This document shows positions 1 to 6,348 of a stretch of DNA of 6,497 nt, piece after piece. How positions within the stretch are numbered: position 1 is the stretch's first letter; each line of letters starts with the position of its first letter. Position numbers and translations under genes: made by a program. The DNA is from Arthrobacter sp. GTDB taxonomy: Bacteria; Actinomycetota; Actinomycetes; Actinomycetales; Micrococcaceae. The notes under the pieces are model-generated. The model had not been told where the DNA came from. It made no database searches and was given only the letters and a program-made list of their open reading frames with translations. Where the stretch lies: contig JAODMA010000462.1 in the NCBI GenBank assembly GCA_025464545.1, positions 1-6,497 on the forward strand. Direction: 5' to 3'.

Positions 1-306
1 GCCATCGATGAAATCCGCGGCATCAAGGTGTCCTGGGCGGGGCTGCCGATCGCCGAAGTCGCCACCGGCGAGGAATTAGACTGCTATGCCCAGGTCCGCG
101 CGCACGGTGACCCCGTGCCCGCAACGGCCCGGATGGAACCCGCGGGCGGACCCGGTGCCGGCGGGCCCGGAGACCTCGTGGTCACCTTGACCGAACCCCT
201 GCGTGGCGTCGCCCCCGGCCAGACAGTGGTTCTCTACCAGGGCAGCCGGGTCCTGGGACAAGCAACCATCGACGCCGCACGTTCGCTGCAGCGCGAGGCG
301 CTCTAA
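1..306 (+). CDS. mnmA: tRNA-specific 2-thiouridylase MnmA, C-terminal part (5' end outside window)
   Basis: The reading frame is open from base 1 and ends at TAA 304-306, giving the last 101 residues of a longer protein. MnmA adds sulfur to C2 of U34 in the anticodon of tRNA-Lys, -Glu and -Gln, using ATP and a sulfur relay; it is cytoplasmic. The visible part is the C-terminal beta-barrel domain. Family-typical strings are VSWAGLP near residue 11, [16 protein letters not shown] near 26-41, and the closing block [25 protein letters not shown] near 66-90. The N-terminal PP-loop ATPase domain and catalytic cysteines lie upstream of the window and cannot be checked. A Gly/Pro-rich stretch (about residues 47-57) sits in a loop where the family varies. 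The gene is followed by a hairpin and a 310-base gap, so it looks like the end of its transcription unit. I identified it from recalled family sequence; confidence is high. Confidence 0.9.
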   Translation, partial: AIDEIRGIKVSWAGLPIAEVATGEELDCYAQVRAHGDPVPATARMEPAGGPGAGGPGDLVVTLTEPLRGVAPGQTVVLYQGSRVLGQATIDAARSLQREAL

Positions 307-316
307 GCGCCAGGCG

Positions 317-330
317 CCGAGCCGGCTCGG
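317..330. repeat. 14-bp perfect palindrome downstream of mnmA
   Basis: CCGAGCCGGCTCGG reads identically on both strands. It begins 10 bases after the mnmA stop and lies 9 bases before the larger hairpin at 340-374. As RNA it could only fold with a short central loop, so it may be part of the mnmA 3'-end structure or simply a GC-rich coincidence. No function is assigned. Confidence 0.4.
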
Positions 331-339
331 GACCCACCC

Positions 340-375
340 AGGAGCACCGCACATGTTCGACGTGCGGTGCTCCTT
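340..375 (+). terminator. Probable 3'-end hairpin / weak intrinsic terminator of mnmA
   Basis: A perfect 13-bp inverted repeat is visible: AGGAGCACCGCAC (340-352) and GTGCGGTGCTCCT (362-374), separated by the 9-base loop ATGTTCGAC. It starts 34 bases after the mnmA stop, the usual place for a terminator. Only a short mixed pyrimidine stretch (TTCCC) follows instead of a T run, so it is not a canonical intrinsic terminator. Such tail-poor hairpins are common after genes in high-G+C actinobacteria, where they may terminate inefficiently or protect the 3' end. Confidence 0.65.
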
Positions 376-470
376 CCCGCTTAAGGCGTTCCTCCAGCGC
401 GGGGAAGGCCCTCTGGTCGCCGGTTAGCGGGGGAATTCCTGAAGATAATGGCGCCCTCCCGGCGTTCGTG

Positions 471-500
471 TAAATTTTGTGTCTCAACTCACAAGATGTA
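471..500. promoter_or_regulatory. Candidate CRP/GlxR-family operator upstream of the importer operon
   Basis: The core TGTGTCTCAACTCACA (478-493) matches the CRP/GlxR consensus TGTGA-N6-TCACA at 9 of 10 defined positions, with one deviation (T for A) in the left half. The dyad extends outward: TAAATTTTGTG (471-481) against the reverse complement of CACAAGATGTA (490-500) matches at 9 of 11 positions around an 8-base centre. It lies about 125 bp before the binding-protein start in an A/T-rich patch. CRP-like cAMP receptors are known in actinobacteria (GlxR in Corynebacterium) and often control nutrient uptake genes. Because the promoter is not located, activation versus repression cannot be told. 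TAAATT (471-476) fits a TANNNT -10 but has no good -35; if used, the site would overlap the transcription start and suggest repression. Confidence 0.45.
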
Positions 501-616
501 ACGATTCACCCGACGGCCTTCTGGTTGAATCTAGGGATCAGGACAGTGGCTGCCTGGAGAGTTCCCTTTCCATCTCCGGACTGCGCACAAGTACTCATCG
601 AACAGAAAGTTCACAG

Positions 617-2251
617 ATGGCAATGAACAAGAAAGCCCTGCGGAGCGCCATCGCGCTCGCCGGGGTATCGGCCTTCGCACTGACCGCCTGCACCGGCCCT
701 TCCGGTGGCGCGACGGCCACCGGCAGCGCCGCCGGCGGGGGCACCATTACGTACGGAACCACCGATAAGGTCGTTACCCTCGACCCTGCCGGTTCCTACG
801 ACGCCGGCTCCTTCATGGTGATGAACCAGATCTACCCCTTCCTGCTTAACGCGAAACCGGGCACTGCTGACGCCACGCCCGACATCGCCGAGTCCGCTTC
901 CTTCACCAGCCCGACGGAATACACCGTCAAGCTGAAGGCCGGACTGAAGTTCGCCAACGGCCACGCGCTGACCTCCTCGGACGTAAAGCACTCGATCGAC
1001 CGTGTCGTGTCGATCGCGGATGACAACGGCCCGGCGTCGCTGCTCGGCAACCTGGCCTCGGTGGAAGCCAAGGATGACACCACGGTCGTCTTCATGCTCA
1101 AGGCCGGCAACGACCAGGTCTTCCCCGGCGTCCTCGCCGCCAACGCCGGACCGATCGTCGACGAAGAGGTCTTTCCGGCGGACAAACTGGTCAGCGACGA
1201 CGAAATCGTCAAGGGCAAGCCGTTCGCGGGCCAGTACACGATCGAAAGCTACAAGAAGAACGAGCTCGTCAGCCTCAAGGCGAACCCGGACTACAAGGGC
1301 CTACTGGGCAAGCCCGCCAATGACGGCGCCACGATCAAGTACTACGCAGACTCCAACAATCTCAAGCTCGATGTCCAGCAGGGCAACATCGACGTCGCCG
1401 GCCGCAGCCTGACCGCTACCGACGCCGCCGACCTTGAGAAGGATTCCAAGGTCAAGGTCCACAAGGGCCCCGGTGGCGAGCTTCGCTACATCGTGTTCAA
1501 CTTCGACACGATGCCGTTCGGCGCGAAGGCACCCGACGCCGATCCCGCGAAGGCCCTCGCGGTCCGCCAGGCGATGGCCAACGTGGTCGACCGTGACGCG
1601 ATTGCCACCCAGGTCTACAAGGGCACCTACCTGCCGGCCTACTCCGTTGTTCCCGACGGTTTTGTCGGCGCCATCCAGCCGCTGAAGGAAATGTACGGCG
1701 ACGGCAGCGGCAAGCCCAGCCTCGAGAAGGCCAAGAAGGCCTTAGCTGACGCCGGCGTCACCGCCCCGATCACCGTGAAGCTGCAGTACAACCCGGACCA
1801 CTACGGCAAGTCCTCGGGCGACGAGTACGCCATGATCAAGGAACAGCTGGAGAAGTCCGGGCTGTTCAAGGTTGAGCTGCAGTCCACCGAATGGGTGACC
1901 TACTCCAAGGACCGCACCGCCGATGCCTACCCGGTCTACCAGCTCGGCTGGTTCCCGGATTACTCCGACGCCGACAACTACCTCACGCCGTTCTTCGTTC
2001 CGGGCAACTTCCTGAAGAACCACTACGAGAACGCCGCTGTCACCGATCTGATCAGCAAGCAGCTGACCACGGTCGACAAGGCAGAACGCGAAAAGGTACT
2101 CGGTGAGGCCCAGACGGCCGTCGCCAAGGACCTCTCCACGCTGCCCCTGCTGCAGGGTGCCCAGCTGATGGTCGCCGGTAAGGACGTCAAGGGTGTCGAG
2201 ACGACCCTCGACGCCTCTTTCAAGACCCGTCTTGGAGTGATCTCCAAGTAG
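617..2251 (+). CDS. ABC importer substrate-binding lipoprotein, family 5 (peptide/nickel/opine class)
   Basis: The 544-residue protein is the extracellular, membrane-anchored receptor of the importer. Residues 1-24 form a lipoprotein signal peptide: positive n-region (K5, K6, R9), hydrophobic core 11-22, and lipobox LTAC with C25 as the lipidated residue. A Gly/Ser/Ala/Thr-rich tether follows (about 26-42). SBP_bac_5 hallmarks are YTVKLKAGLKFANGHALTSSDVKHSIDRV-type sequence at 102-130, VRQAMANVVDRDAI from about 316, and GWFPDYSDADNY at 444-455. The length suits the family. ATG 617 is chosen because it puts the signal peptide at the N-terminus; a GTG further upstream (479) would bury it. The ribosome site is weak (AGAAAG, 604-609, 7 nt spacing). 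ATG 623 is a possible alternative. It is the first gene of the operon, and a hairpin follows it. The ligand cannot be deduced; peptides are the default, but this family also binds nickel, opines and oligosaccharides. Confidence 0.93.
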   Translation: MAMNKKALRSAIALAGVSAFALTACTGPSGGATATGSAAGGGTITYGTTDKVVTLDPAGSYDAGSFMVMNQIYPFLLNAKPGTADATPDIAESASFTSPTEYTVKLKAGLKFANGHALTSSDVKHSIDRVVSIADDNGPASLLGNLASVEAKDDTTVVFMLKAGNDQVFPGVLAANAGPIVDEEVFPADKLVSDDEIVKGKPFAGQYTIESYKKNELVSLKANPDYKGLLGKPANDGATIKYYADSNNLKLDVQQGNIDVAGRSLTATDAADLEKDSKVKVHKGPGGELRYIVFNFDTMPFGAKAPDADPAKALAVRQAMANVVDRDAIATQVYKGTYLPAYSVVPDGFVGAIQPLKEMYGDGSGKPSLEKAKKALADAGVTAPITVKLQYNPDHYGKSSGDEYAMIKEQLEKSGLFKVELQSTEWVTYSKDRTADAYPVYQLGWFPDYSDADNYLTPFFVPGNFLKNHYENAAVTDLISKQLTTVDKAEREKVLGEAQTAVAKDLSTLPLLQGAQLMVAGKDVKGVETTLDASFKTRLGVISK

Positions 2252-2284
2252 CACCAATCCCCATCCGGTTCTGACCAGCCAAGG

Positions 2285-2318
2285 AGGCGGGGCGCCTGCA
2301 CGGCGTCCCGCCTTTCTT
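2285..2318 (+). terminator. Intra-operon hairpin with T-rich tail (partial terminator or mRNA stabiliser)
   Basis: AGGCGGGGCGCC (2285-2296) pairs with GGCGTCCCGCCT (2302-2313) through a 12-bp stem with a single G-U pair and a TGCAC loop, followed by TTCTT. It sits 33 bases after the binding-protein stop and about 65 bases before the first permease start. In peptide and sugar importers, a hairpin in this position commonly reduces read-through or protects the upstream mRNA, so that the binding protein outnumbers the membrane complex. The stem is strong and the tail short, so partial termination is the likely outcome. Confidence 0.65.
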
Positions 2319-2381
2319 GCTGGTAAGGACACCAGATTCCGGAAGCTCACGAGGCCGAGGGAAACTCACACTTAGGTACCA

Positions 2382-3473
2382 ATGACAACACTTATCGAGG
2401 CGCCGCCAACAGACGCCGACGGCCTTCTGCCGACCAAGAAGAAGAGGTCCGGTGGGGGACTGGGCCAGTACATCCTGATCAGGTTCTTCCTGATCTTCCC
2501 GACGATTCTCATTCTCGTCACCATGGTGTTCTTCCTGATGCGGATCACGGGTGATCCGATTACCGCAGCCCTGGGCGGCCGACTTCCGCCCGAGCAGCTG
2601 CAGGAGCGGATCACGGCGGCCGGCTATGACCGGCCCATCTTCGTGCAGTATTTCGAATACCTCGGCCAGCTCATCACCGGGAACTTCGGTACCACCTTGT
2701 CGGATAACCGCAAGGTGTCGGAGATGCTGACAACGTACGGCTCGGCCACCCTCGAGCTGTCCATCAACGCCGTCCTCGTGGCGCTGCTCGTCGGCATCCC
2801 GCTCGGCATGGTGGCCGCGCACCGGCGCGACAAGGCACCTGACGCCGTGCTGCGGATCTTCGCGATCCTTTGCTACGCCACGCCGGTCTTCTTTGCCGGC
2901 ATGCTGCTTAAGCTCACGTTCTCGGTGTGGCTGGGCTGGCTCCCTGTCGCCGGACGCGCGAAAACCTCCAGCGAACTGGCCCTCACGGCGCTCCAGGCGC
3001 CGACCGGTATCTACTGGGTGGATGCCGTCCGCAGCGGGAACATGGCCGCCTTGGGCGATGTGATGGCGCACGCCGTGCTGCCCGCCGTCGCCCTGGGCCT
3101 GCTGACCGCCGGCATCTTCCTGCGCCTGGTCCGGACCAACGTGATCGGAACCCTTGGCAAGGACTATGTCGAGGCCGGCCGTTCACGTGGGGTGAGCGAA
3201 TTCCGCCTGGTGACCAAGCACGCCTACAAACCGGCACTGATTCCCATCATCACCGTGATGGGGCTGCAGATCGCCGTGCTGCTGGGCGGAGCGGTGCTGA
3301 CCGAGACCACCTTCGAATGGAAGGGGCTGGGCTTCCAGCTGGCCACCTACCTGACGGCACGCGACTTCGTGGCCGTCCAGGGCATCGTCGTCCTCCTCGC
3401 CGTGATCGTGGCCCTGACCAACTTCATCGTGGACATCGTTGCCGCGCTGATCGACCCCCGCGTGAGGTACTGA
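2382..3473 (+). CDS. ABC importer permease, DppB/OppB type
   Basis: This 363-residue integral membrane protein forms half of the transport channel. After a polar N-terminus with a KKKR cluster (19-22), hydrophobic segments lie near 32-53, 124-147, 158-183, 229-251, 285-309 and 330-355, the six-helix plan of the DppB family. The periplasmic-side region between the first two helices holds GNFGTTL (100-106), typical of this subfamily. The EAA cytoplasmic loop that docks on the ATPase is at about 261-289 (DYVEAGRSRGVSEFRLVTKH, then ALIP). The C-terminus ALIDPRVRY is also family-typical. It is slightly longer than E. coli DppB because of its N-terminal tail and an insert near 190-225. ATG 2382 has only a weak AGG (2374-2376) upstream, but the next Met is at residue 48, inside the first helix, so this start is preferred. 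It pairs with the next gene. Confidence 0.93.
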   Translation: MTTLIEAPPTDADGLLPTKKKRSGGGLGQYILIRFFLIFPTILILVTMVFFLMRITGDPITAALGGRLPPEQLQERITAAGYDRPIFVQYFEYLGQLITGNFGTTLSDNRKVSEMLTTYGSATLELSINAVLVALLVGIPLGMVAAHRRDKAPDAVLRIFAILCYATPVFFAGMLLKLTFSVWLGWLPVAGRAKTSSELALTALQAPTGIYWVDAVRSGNMAALGDVMAHAVLPAVALGLLTAGIFLRLVRTNVIGTLGKDYVEAGRSRGVSEFRLVTKHAYKPALIPIITVMGLQIAVLLGGAVLTETTFEWKGLGFQLATYLTARDFVAVQGIVVLLAVIVALTNFIVDIVAALIDPRVRY

Positions 3474-3474
3474 T

Positions 3475-4497
3475 ATGAGCATCGAACCCTCCATTGCAGC
3501 CGAGAACCGGCGCGCACCCTGGTACCGTCGGCTGCCGGTCGTATCGCACTTCAACAAGAGCGTCGGACTGCAGCGGGGAATGCTGGTGGCCGGGCTGGTC
3601 CTGACCGCCGTCTTCCTGTTGACCGCGATCTTCGCACCTCTGATCGCTCCTTACGGTTTCTCCCAGATCTCCGCTGCCGACGGCAGCTTCCCGGCGCAGG
3701 AGGCGCCCGGCGGCAAGCACCTGATGGGCACCACGGTCGGCGGATACGACGTTTTTTCCCGGGTCGTCTGGGGCGCGCAGACCGCCGTTCTGGTGATCGT
3801 CGTCGCAGTCCTCATGTCGATCTTTATCGGCGTCGCCCTTGGCCTGGTCAGCGGCTACATCGGCGGCTGGCTGGACCGGATCCTCGTGGTCATCGCCGAC
3901 GCCGTCTACGCCTTTCCGTCCCTGCTCGTCGCCATCGTGATGGCGATTGTCATCAGCGGCGGACGCTCCAGTTTGTGGGGCGGCATCCTCGCCGCGGCGA
4001 TCTCCATCACCGTGGTCTTCATCCCGCAGTACTTCCGCGTCATCCGGGCCGAGACGATCCGGCTGAAAGCGGAACCGTTCGTGGAATCGGCCAAGGTGGT
4101 GGGCGCCTCCAACATCCGCATCATGAGCCGCCACATCTTCAAGAACGCCACCCGCACCCTGCCGCTGATCTTCACCCTCAACGCCTCCGAGGCCATCCTG
4201 ACCCTCGCCGGACTGGGCTTCCTCGGCTTCGGTATTGAACCGACCTCGGCCGCTGAGTGGGGCTTCGACCTAAACAAGGCCCTGGCGGACACCACCTCCG
4301 GTATCTGGTGGACGGGGGTGTTCCCCGGCCTGGCGATCGTGCTCACCGTCCTGGGGCTGACGCTGGTCGGCGAAAGCATCAACGACCTCAACGATCCCCG
4401 CCTCCGTGGCCGCAGAGCAGCTTCCGCCGGCAAGGGCGGCCCTGACTCCACCACCGCCGCACAGGCAGCCATCGCAGCAGAAGTGAGTAGCTCATGA
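3475..4497 (+). CDS. ABC importer permease, DppC/OppC type
   Basis: This 340-residue protein is the second half of the channel. The cytoplasmic N-terminus (1-35) is followed by a first helix near 36-58. The conserved extracellular motif HLMGTTVGGYDVFSRVVWG is at 82-100, equivalent to the H.LGTD..GRDV.SR motif of DppC proteins. Further hydrophobic segments lie near 104-126, 136-161, 166-190, 229-251 and 279-300. The EAA loop is at about 202-231 (FVESAKVVGASNIRIMSRH, then TLPLI). NDPRLRGRR (306-314) ends the conserved part; an Ala/Ser-rich tail of about 25 residues follows and looks dispensable. The start is one base after the stop of the first permease, with GAGG (3464-3467) lying in the end of that gene, so the two are translationally coupled. 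Its own stop overlaps the ATPase start. Confidence 0.93.
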   Translation: MSIEPSIAAENRRAPWYRRLPVVSHFNKSVGLQRGMLVAGLVLTAVFLLTAIFAPLIAPYGFSQISAADGSFPAQEAPGGKHLMGTTVGGYDVFSRVVWGAQTAVLVIVVAVLMSIFIGVALGLVSGYIGGWLDRILVVIADAVYAFPSLLVAIVMAIVISGGRSSLWGGILAAAISITVVFIPQYFRVIRAETIRLKAEPFVESAKVVGASNIRIMSRHIFKNATRTLPLIFTLNASEAILTLAGLGFLGFGIEPTSAAEWGFDLNKALADTTSGIWWTGVFPGLAIVLTVLGLTLVGESINDLNDPRLRGRRAASAGKGGPDSTTAAQAAIAAEVSSS

Positions 4498-6197
4498 CCA
4501 CCAACATCGACACCCACGGCCGCGGCGCCGGGCCTGTCCTTGATATCGAACACCTCAAGGTCACCTTCGCCACCGATACCGGCGACGTCTATGCCGTCAA
4601 GGACGTCAGCCTGGAGGTTAACCCCGGGGAGGTCGTGGCTATCGTCGGTGAATCCGGCTCAGGCAAAACCGTCACCGCGAAGACCATCCTTGGACTGCTG
4701 CCGGAAACCGCGCTCAGCTCCGGAGCGGTACTGATCAACGGCAATAACGTCATCAGCGTCAGCCCGTCGAAGCTCCGGGAGATCCGCGGCCGCGACGTCG
4801 CCATGGTCTTCCAGGAGCCGTCCACCGCACTCAACCCGGTCTTCACGGTCGGCTGGCAGATCGCCGAAGGCATCCGCGCCCACGCGGGCCGCGGCGGAAG
4901 CGGGCGCGTCAATGCCAAGGACGCCAAGGCGCGTGCCATCGAGGCCCTACGCAAGGTCGGCATCCCGGATCCGGAAACCCGGGTCAATTACTATCCGCAC
5001 CAGTTTTCCGGCGGGCAGAAACAACGCGTCGTGATCGCGGCGGCGCTCGCCCTGAACCCGGGACTCATCGTGGCCGACGAGCCCACCACCGCCCTGGATG
5101 TCACCGTGCAGGCGGAGATCCTGGAGCTGTTGCGTGATCTCAGGGACCAGTACGGCACCTCGATTGTGCTCATCACGCACAACATGGGTGTCGTGGCCGA
5201 CCTCGCCGATCGCGTCGTCGTGATGTACCAGGGCGACGTCGTCGAAGAGGCGAGTGCCCGGACCCTCTTTGCGGAGCCGAAGCAGGAATACACCAAGAAA
5301 CTGCTGGCCGCCGTTCCGCACCTCGGCAGGAACTCGGCCTCCGAGGGCCTTCTCGAGCGCGCCCACCAGGGCGGGAAGGTCCTGGTCGAGGCCAGGGGCC
5401 TGACTATCGAGTACCCCGGCCGGCTGGGCAGCCCGGCGTTCAAGGCAGTCGACGGCGTCGACTTCACGCTCTCCGAAGGGGAAGTGTTCGGCCTCGTCGG
5501 CGAGTCCGGCTCCGGGAAGACCACCATCGGCCGCGCCATCGCCGGGCTCAACAAAACCACGGGCGGCAGCCTGAAGGTGCTCGACTACGAGATGCTCAAC
5601 CTTAAGGAGCGCACCTTCAAGCCGCTGCGCAAGGAGATCGGCTTCGTGTTCCAGGACCCGGCCGCCTCCTTCAACCCGCAGCTGACCATCGGCGACTGCA
5701 TCGCGGAACCCCTCATCATCCACAGCAAGCCGACCCCCGCGCAGGCACGCCAGCGGACCCGTGAGCTGCTGGAATCCGTGCAGCTGCCGGCGTCGTACGC
5801 CGAGCGGTTCCCGCACGAACTCTCCGGTGGCCAGCGGCAGCGGGCCTCGCTCGCGCGGGCCTTGATCCTGAACCCGAAGCTGCTGATCGCTGACGAACCC
5901 ACCTCGGCCCTGGACGTGTCGGTGCAGGCGAAGGTGCTGGAGCTGTTCAAGGAGATCCAGGCCGAGTTCGGCTTCGCCTGCCTGTTCATCAGCCACGACC
6001 TTGCAGTGGTGGACATCCTGGCCCACTGGGTGGGCGTCCTCTACAAGGGCAAGATGGTGGAGCAGGGGCTCGGGAACCAGGTGATGGGCAACCCGCAGCA
6101 CGGCTACACCCGGAAGCTCATCGCTTCCCTGCCTGTTCCGGACCCGGATGAGCAAGCCCGGCGCAGGGCGGAATTCCGCGCCGTTCTGCACAGCTGA
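4494..6197 (+). CDS. ABC importer ATPase with two nucleotide-binding domains (DppD-DppF fusion)
   Basis: This 567-residue cytoplasmic protein carries both ATPase domains that drive the importer. Domain 1 has Walker A GESGSGKT (52-59), Q-loop Q107, signature FSGGQ (171-175), Walker B LIVADEP with D195/E196, and switch H229. Domain 2 has Walker A GESGSGKT (336-343), Q387, signature LSGGQ (443-447), Walker B LLIADEP with D467/E468, and H501. All key residues are present, so both sites should be competent. Each domain ends with an oligopeptide-transporter C-terminal motif (EPKQEYTKKLLAAVP at 261-275 and NPQHGYTRKLIASLP at 533-547). About 25 residues (277-300) link the domains. Single ATPase proteins of this family are about 320-350 residues each. 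ATG 4494 overlaps the upstream TGA 4495-4497 (ATGA); GTGAG (4483-4487) is a weak ribosome site, so translational coupling is likely. Last gene of the operon. The fused design is common in actinobacteria and proteobacteria (for example GsiA-like proteins). Confidence 0.95.
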   Translation: MTTNIDTHGRGAGPVLDIEHLKVTFATDTGDVYAVKDVSLEVNPGEVVAIVGESGSGKTVTAKTILGLLPETALSSGAVLINGNNVISVSPSKLREIRGRDVAMVFQEPSTALNPVFTVGWQIAEGIRAHAGRGGSGRVNAKDAKARAIEALRKVGIPDPETRVNYYPHQFSGGQKQRVVIAAALALNPGLIVADEPTTALDVTVQAEILELLRDLRDQYGTSIVLITHNMGVVADLADRVVVMYQGDVVEEASARTLFAEPKQEYTKKLLAAVPHLGRNSASEGLLERAHQGGKVLVEARGLTIEYPGRLGSPAFKAVDGVDFTLSEGEVFGLVGESGSGKTTIGRAIAGLNKTTGGSLKVLDYEMLNLKERTFKPLRKEIGFVFQDPAASFNPQLTIGDCIAEPLIIHSKPTPAQARQRTRELLESVQLPASYAERFPHELSGGQRQRASLARALILNPKLLIADEPTSALDVSVQAKVLELFKEIQAEFGFACLFISHDLAVVDILAHWVGVLYKGKMVEQGLGNQVMGNPQHGYTRKLIASLPVPDPDEQARRRAEFRAVLHS

Positions 6198-6204
6198 GAC
6201 CCCT

Positions 6205-6218
6205 CCGGCGCTCGCCGG
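6205..6218 (+). repeat. Short GC-rich inverted repeat before the operon terminator
   Basis: CCGGCG and CGCCGG flank a CT dinucleotide; as RNA this would be a 5-bp stem with a GCTC loop. It lies 7 bases after the operon stop and directly abuts the main terminator stem. It may add to 3'-end structure, but is too short to call a terminator by itself. Confidence 0.35.
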
Positions 6219-6264
6219 AAGGACATGCCCACCAATGACCATGAACGGTGGGCATGTCCTTTTT
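6219..6264 (+). terminator. Strong intrinsic terminator of the importer operon
   Basis: AAGGACATGCCCACC (6219-6233) and GGTGGGCATGTCCTT (6247-6261) form a perfect 15-bp stem with a 13-base loop, followed by a run of five Ts (6260-6264). It starts 21 bases after the ATPase stop. On the opposite strand there is no comparable T run, so it is one-directional. It separates the importer operon from the chorismate mutase gene. Confidence 0.92.
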
Positions 6265-6336
6265 GCGGCCGGAGGCACATCGCGTCCGCCCGGCGGGGAG
6301 CCGCTTCACAGCAGGAATGATTACCGGCGGTGCCCA

Positions 6337-6342
6337 TATACT
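6337..6342 (+). promoter_or_regulatory. Promoter -10 element for a leaderless chorismate mutase mRNA
   Basis: TATACT matches the TATAAT consensus at five of six positions and ends six bases before the ATG at 6349. Transcription would then start at or within a base or so of the A of the start codon, giving a leaderless mRNA. No ribosome-binding sequence precedes the ATG, which agrees with this. No good -35 hexamer is seen 16-18 bases upstream (the bases there read GGAATG). Leaderless genes with an ANNNT-type -10 at this spacing are common in actinobacteria. Confidence 0.6.
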
Positions 6343-6348
6343 GGGTCA

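Larger units (their letters stand above)
307..616 (+). other. 310-base intergenic/leader region before the ABC importer operon
   Basis: No convincing gene is visible here on either strand. The first 70 bases hold the palindrome (317-330) and the mnmA hairpin (340-374). A more A/T-rich patch at 441-500 is the likely control region, with GATAAT (444-449), TAAATT (471-476) and a CRP-like palindrome (471-500). I found no well-spaced -35/-10 pair, so the transcription start is undetermined. The stretch 500-616 would be a long 5' untranslated leader. Its only structure is a modest 7-bp stem, CTGGAGA (554-560) with TCTCCGG (573-579), which includes one G-U pair. No known riboswitch was recognised. 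Confidence 0.6.

Noticed and set aside
432..439. GGAATTCC palindrome.
   Set aside because: Eight bases only; expected by chance and without supporting context.
448..501. 17-codon upstream reading frame (MAPSRRSCKFCVSTHKM) ending in ATG-TAA within the CRP-like dyad.
   Set aside because: Very short, no clear ribosome site, overlaps the probable control region and might not even be transcribed; likely chance.
525..530. TTGAAT as a -35 hexamer.
   Set aside because: No acceptable -10 sits 16-18 bases downstream (the bases there read GGCTGC).
479..616. In-frame GTG at 479 that would extend the binding protein by 46 residues.
   Set aside because: It would bury the lipoprotein signal peptide and lipobox inside the protein, and the GTG lies within the CRP-like dyad with no ribosome site.
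2320..2335. Second small inverted repeat CTGGT-N6-ACCAG after the intra-operon hairpin.
   Set aside because: A 5-bp stem is too common by chance to call a feature.
2220..3071. 283-codon minus-strand frame over the gap and first permease.
   Set aside because: It runs antisense through the terminator hairpin and a clear permease gene, with a highly charged, His/Arg/Asp-rich translation typical of an antisense shadow of hydrophobic codons.
3424..4134. 236-codon minus-strand frame opposite the second permease.
   Set aside because: Asp/His/Gly-rich antisense of membrane-helix codons; no motif and no ribosome site.
4947..6278. 443-codon open frame on the minus strand opposite the ATPase gene.
   Set aside because: It mirrors a gene with full ATPase motifs; long antisense frames are expected from codon bias in high-G+C DNA, and its translation shows no recognisable domain and is rich in Leu, Gly, Arg and His as a shadow frame would be.
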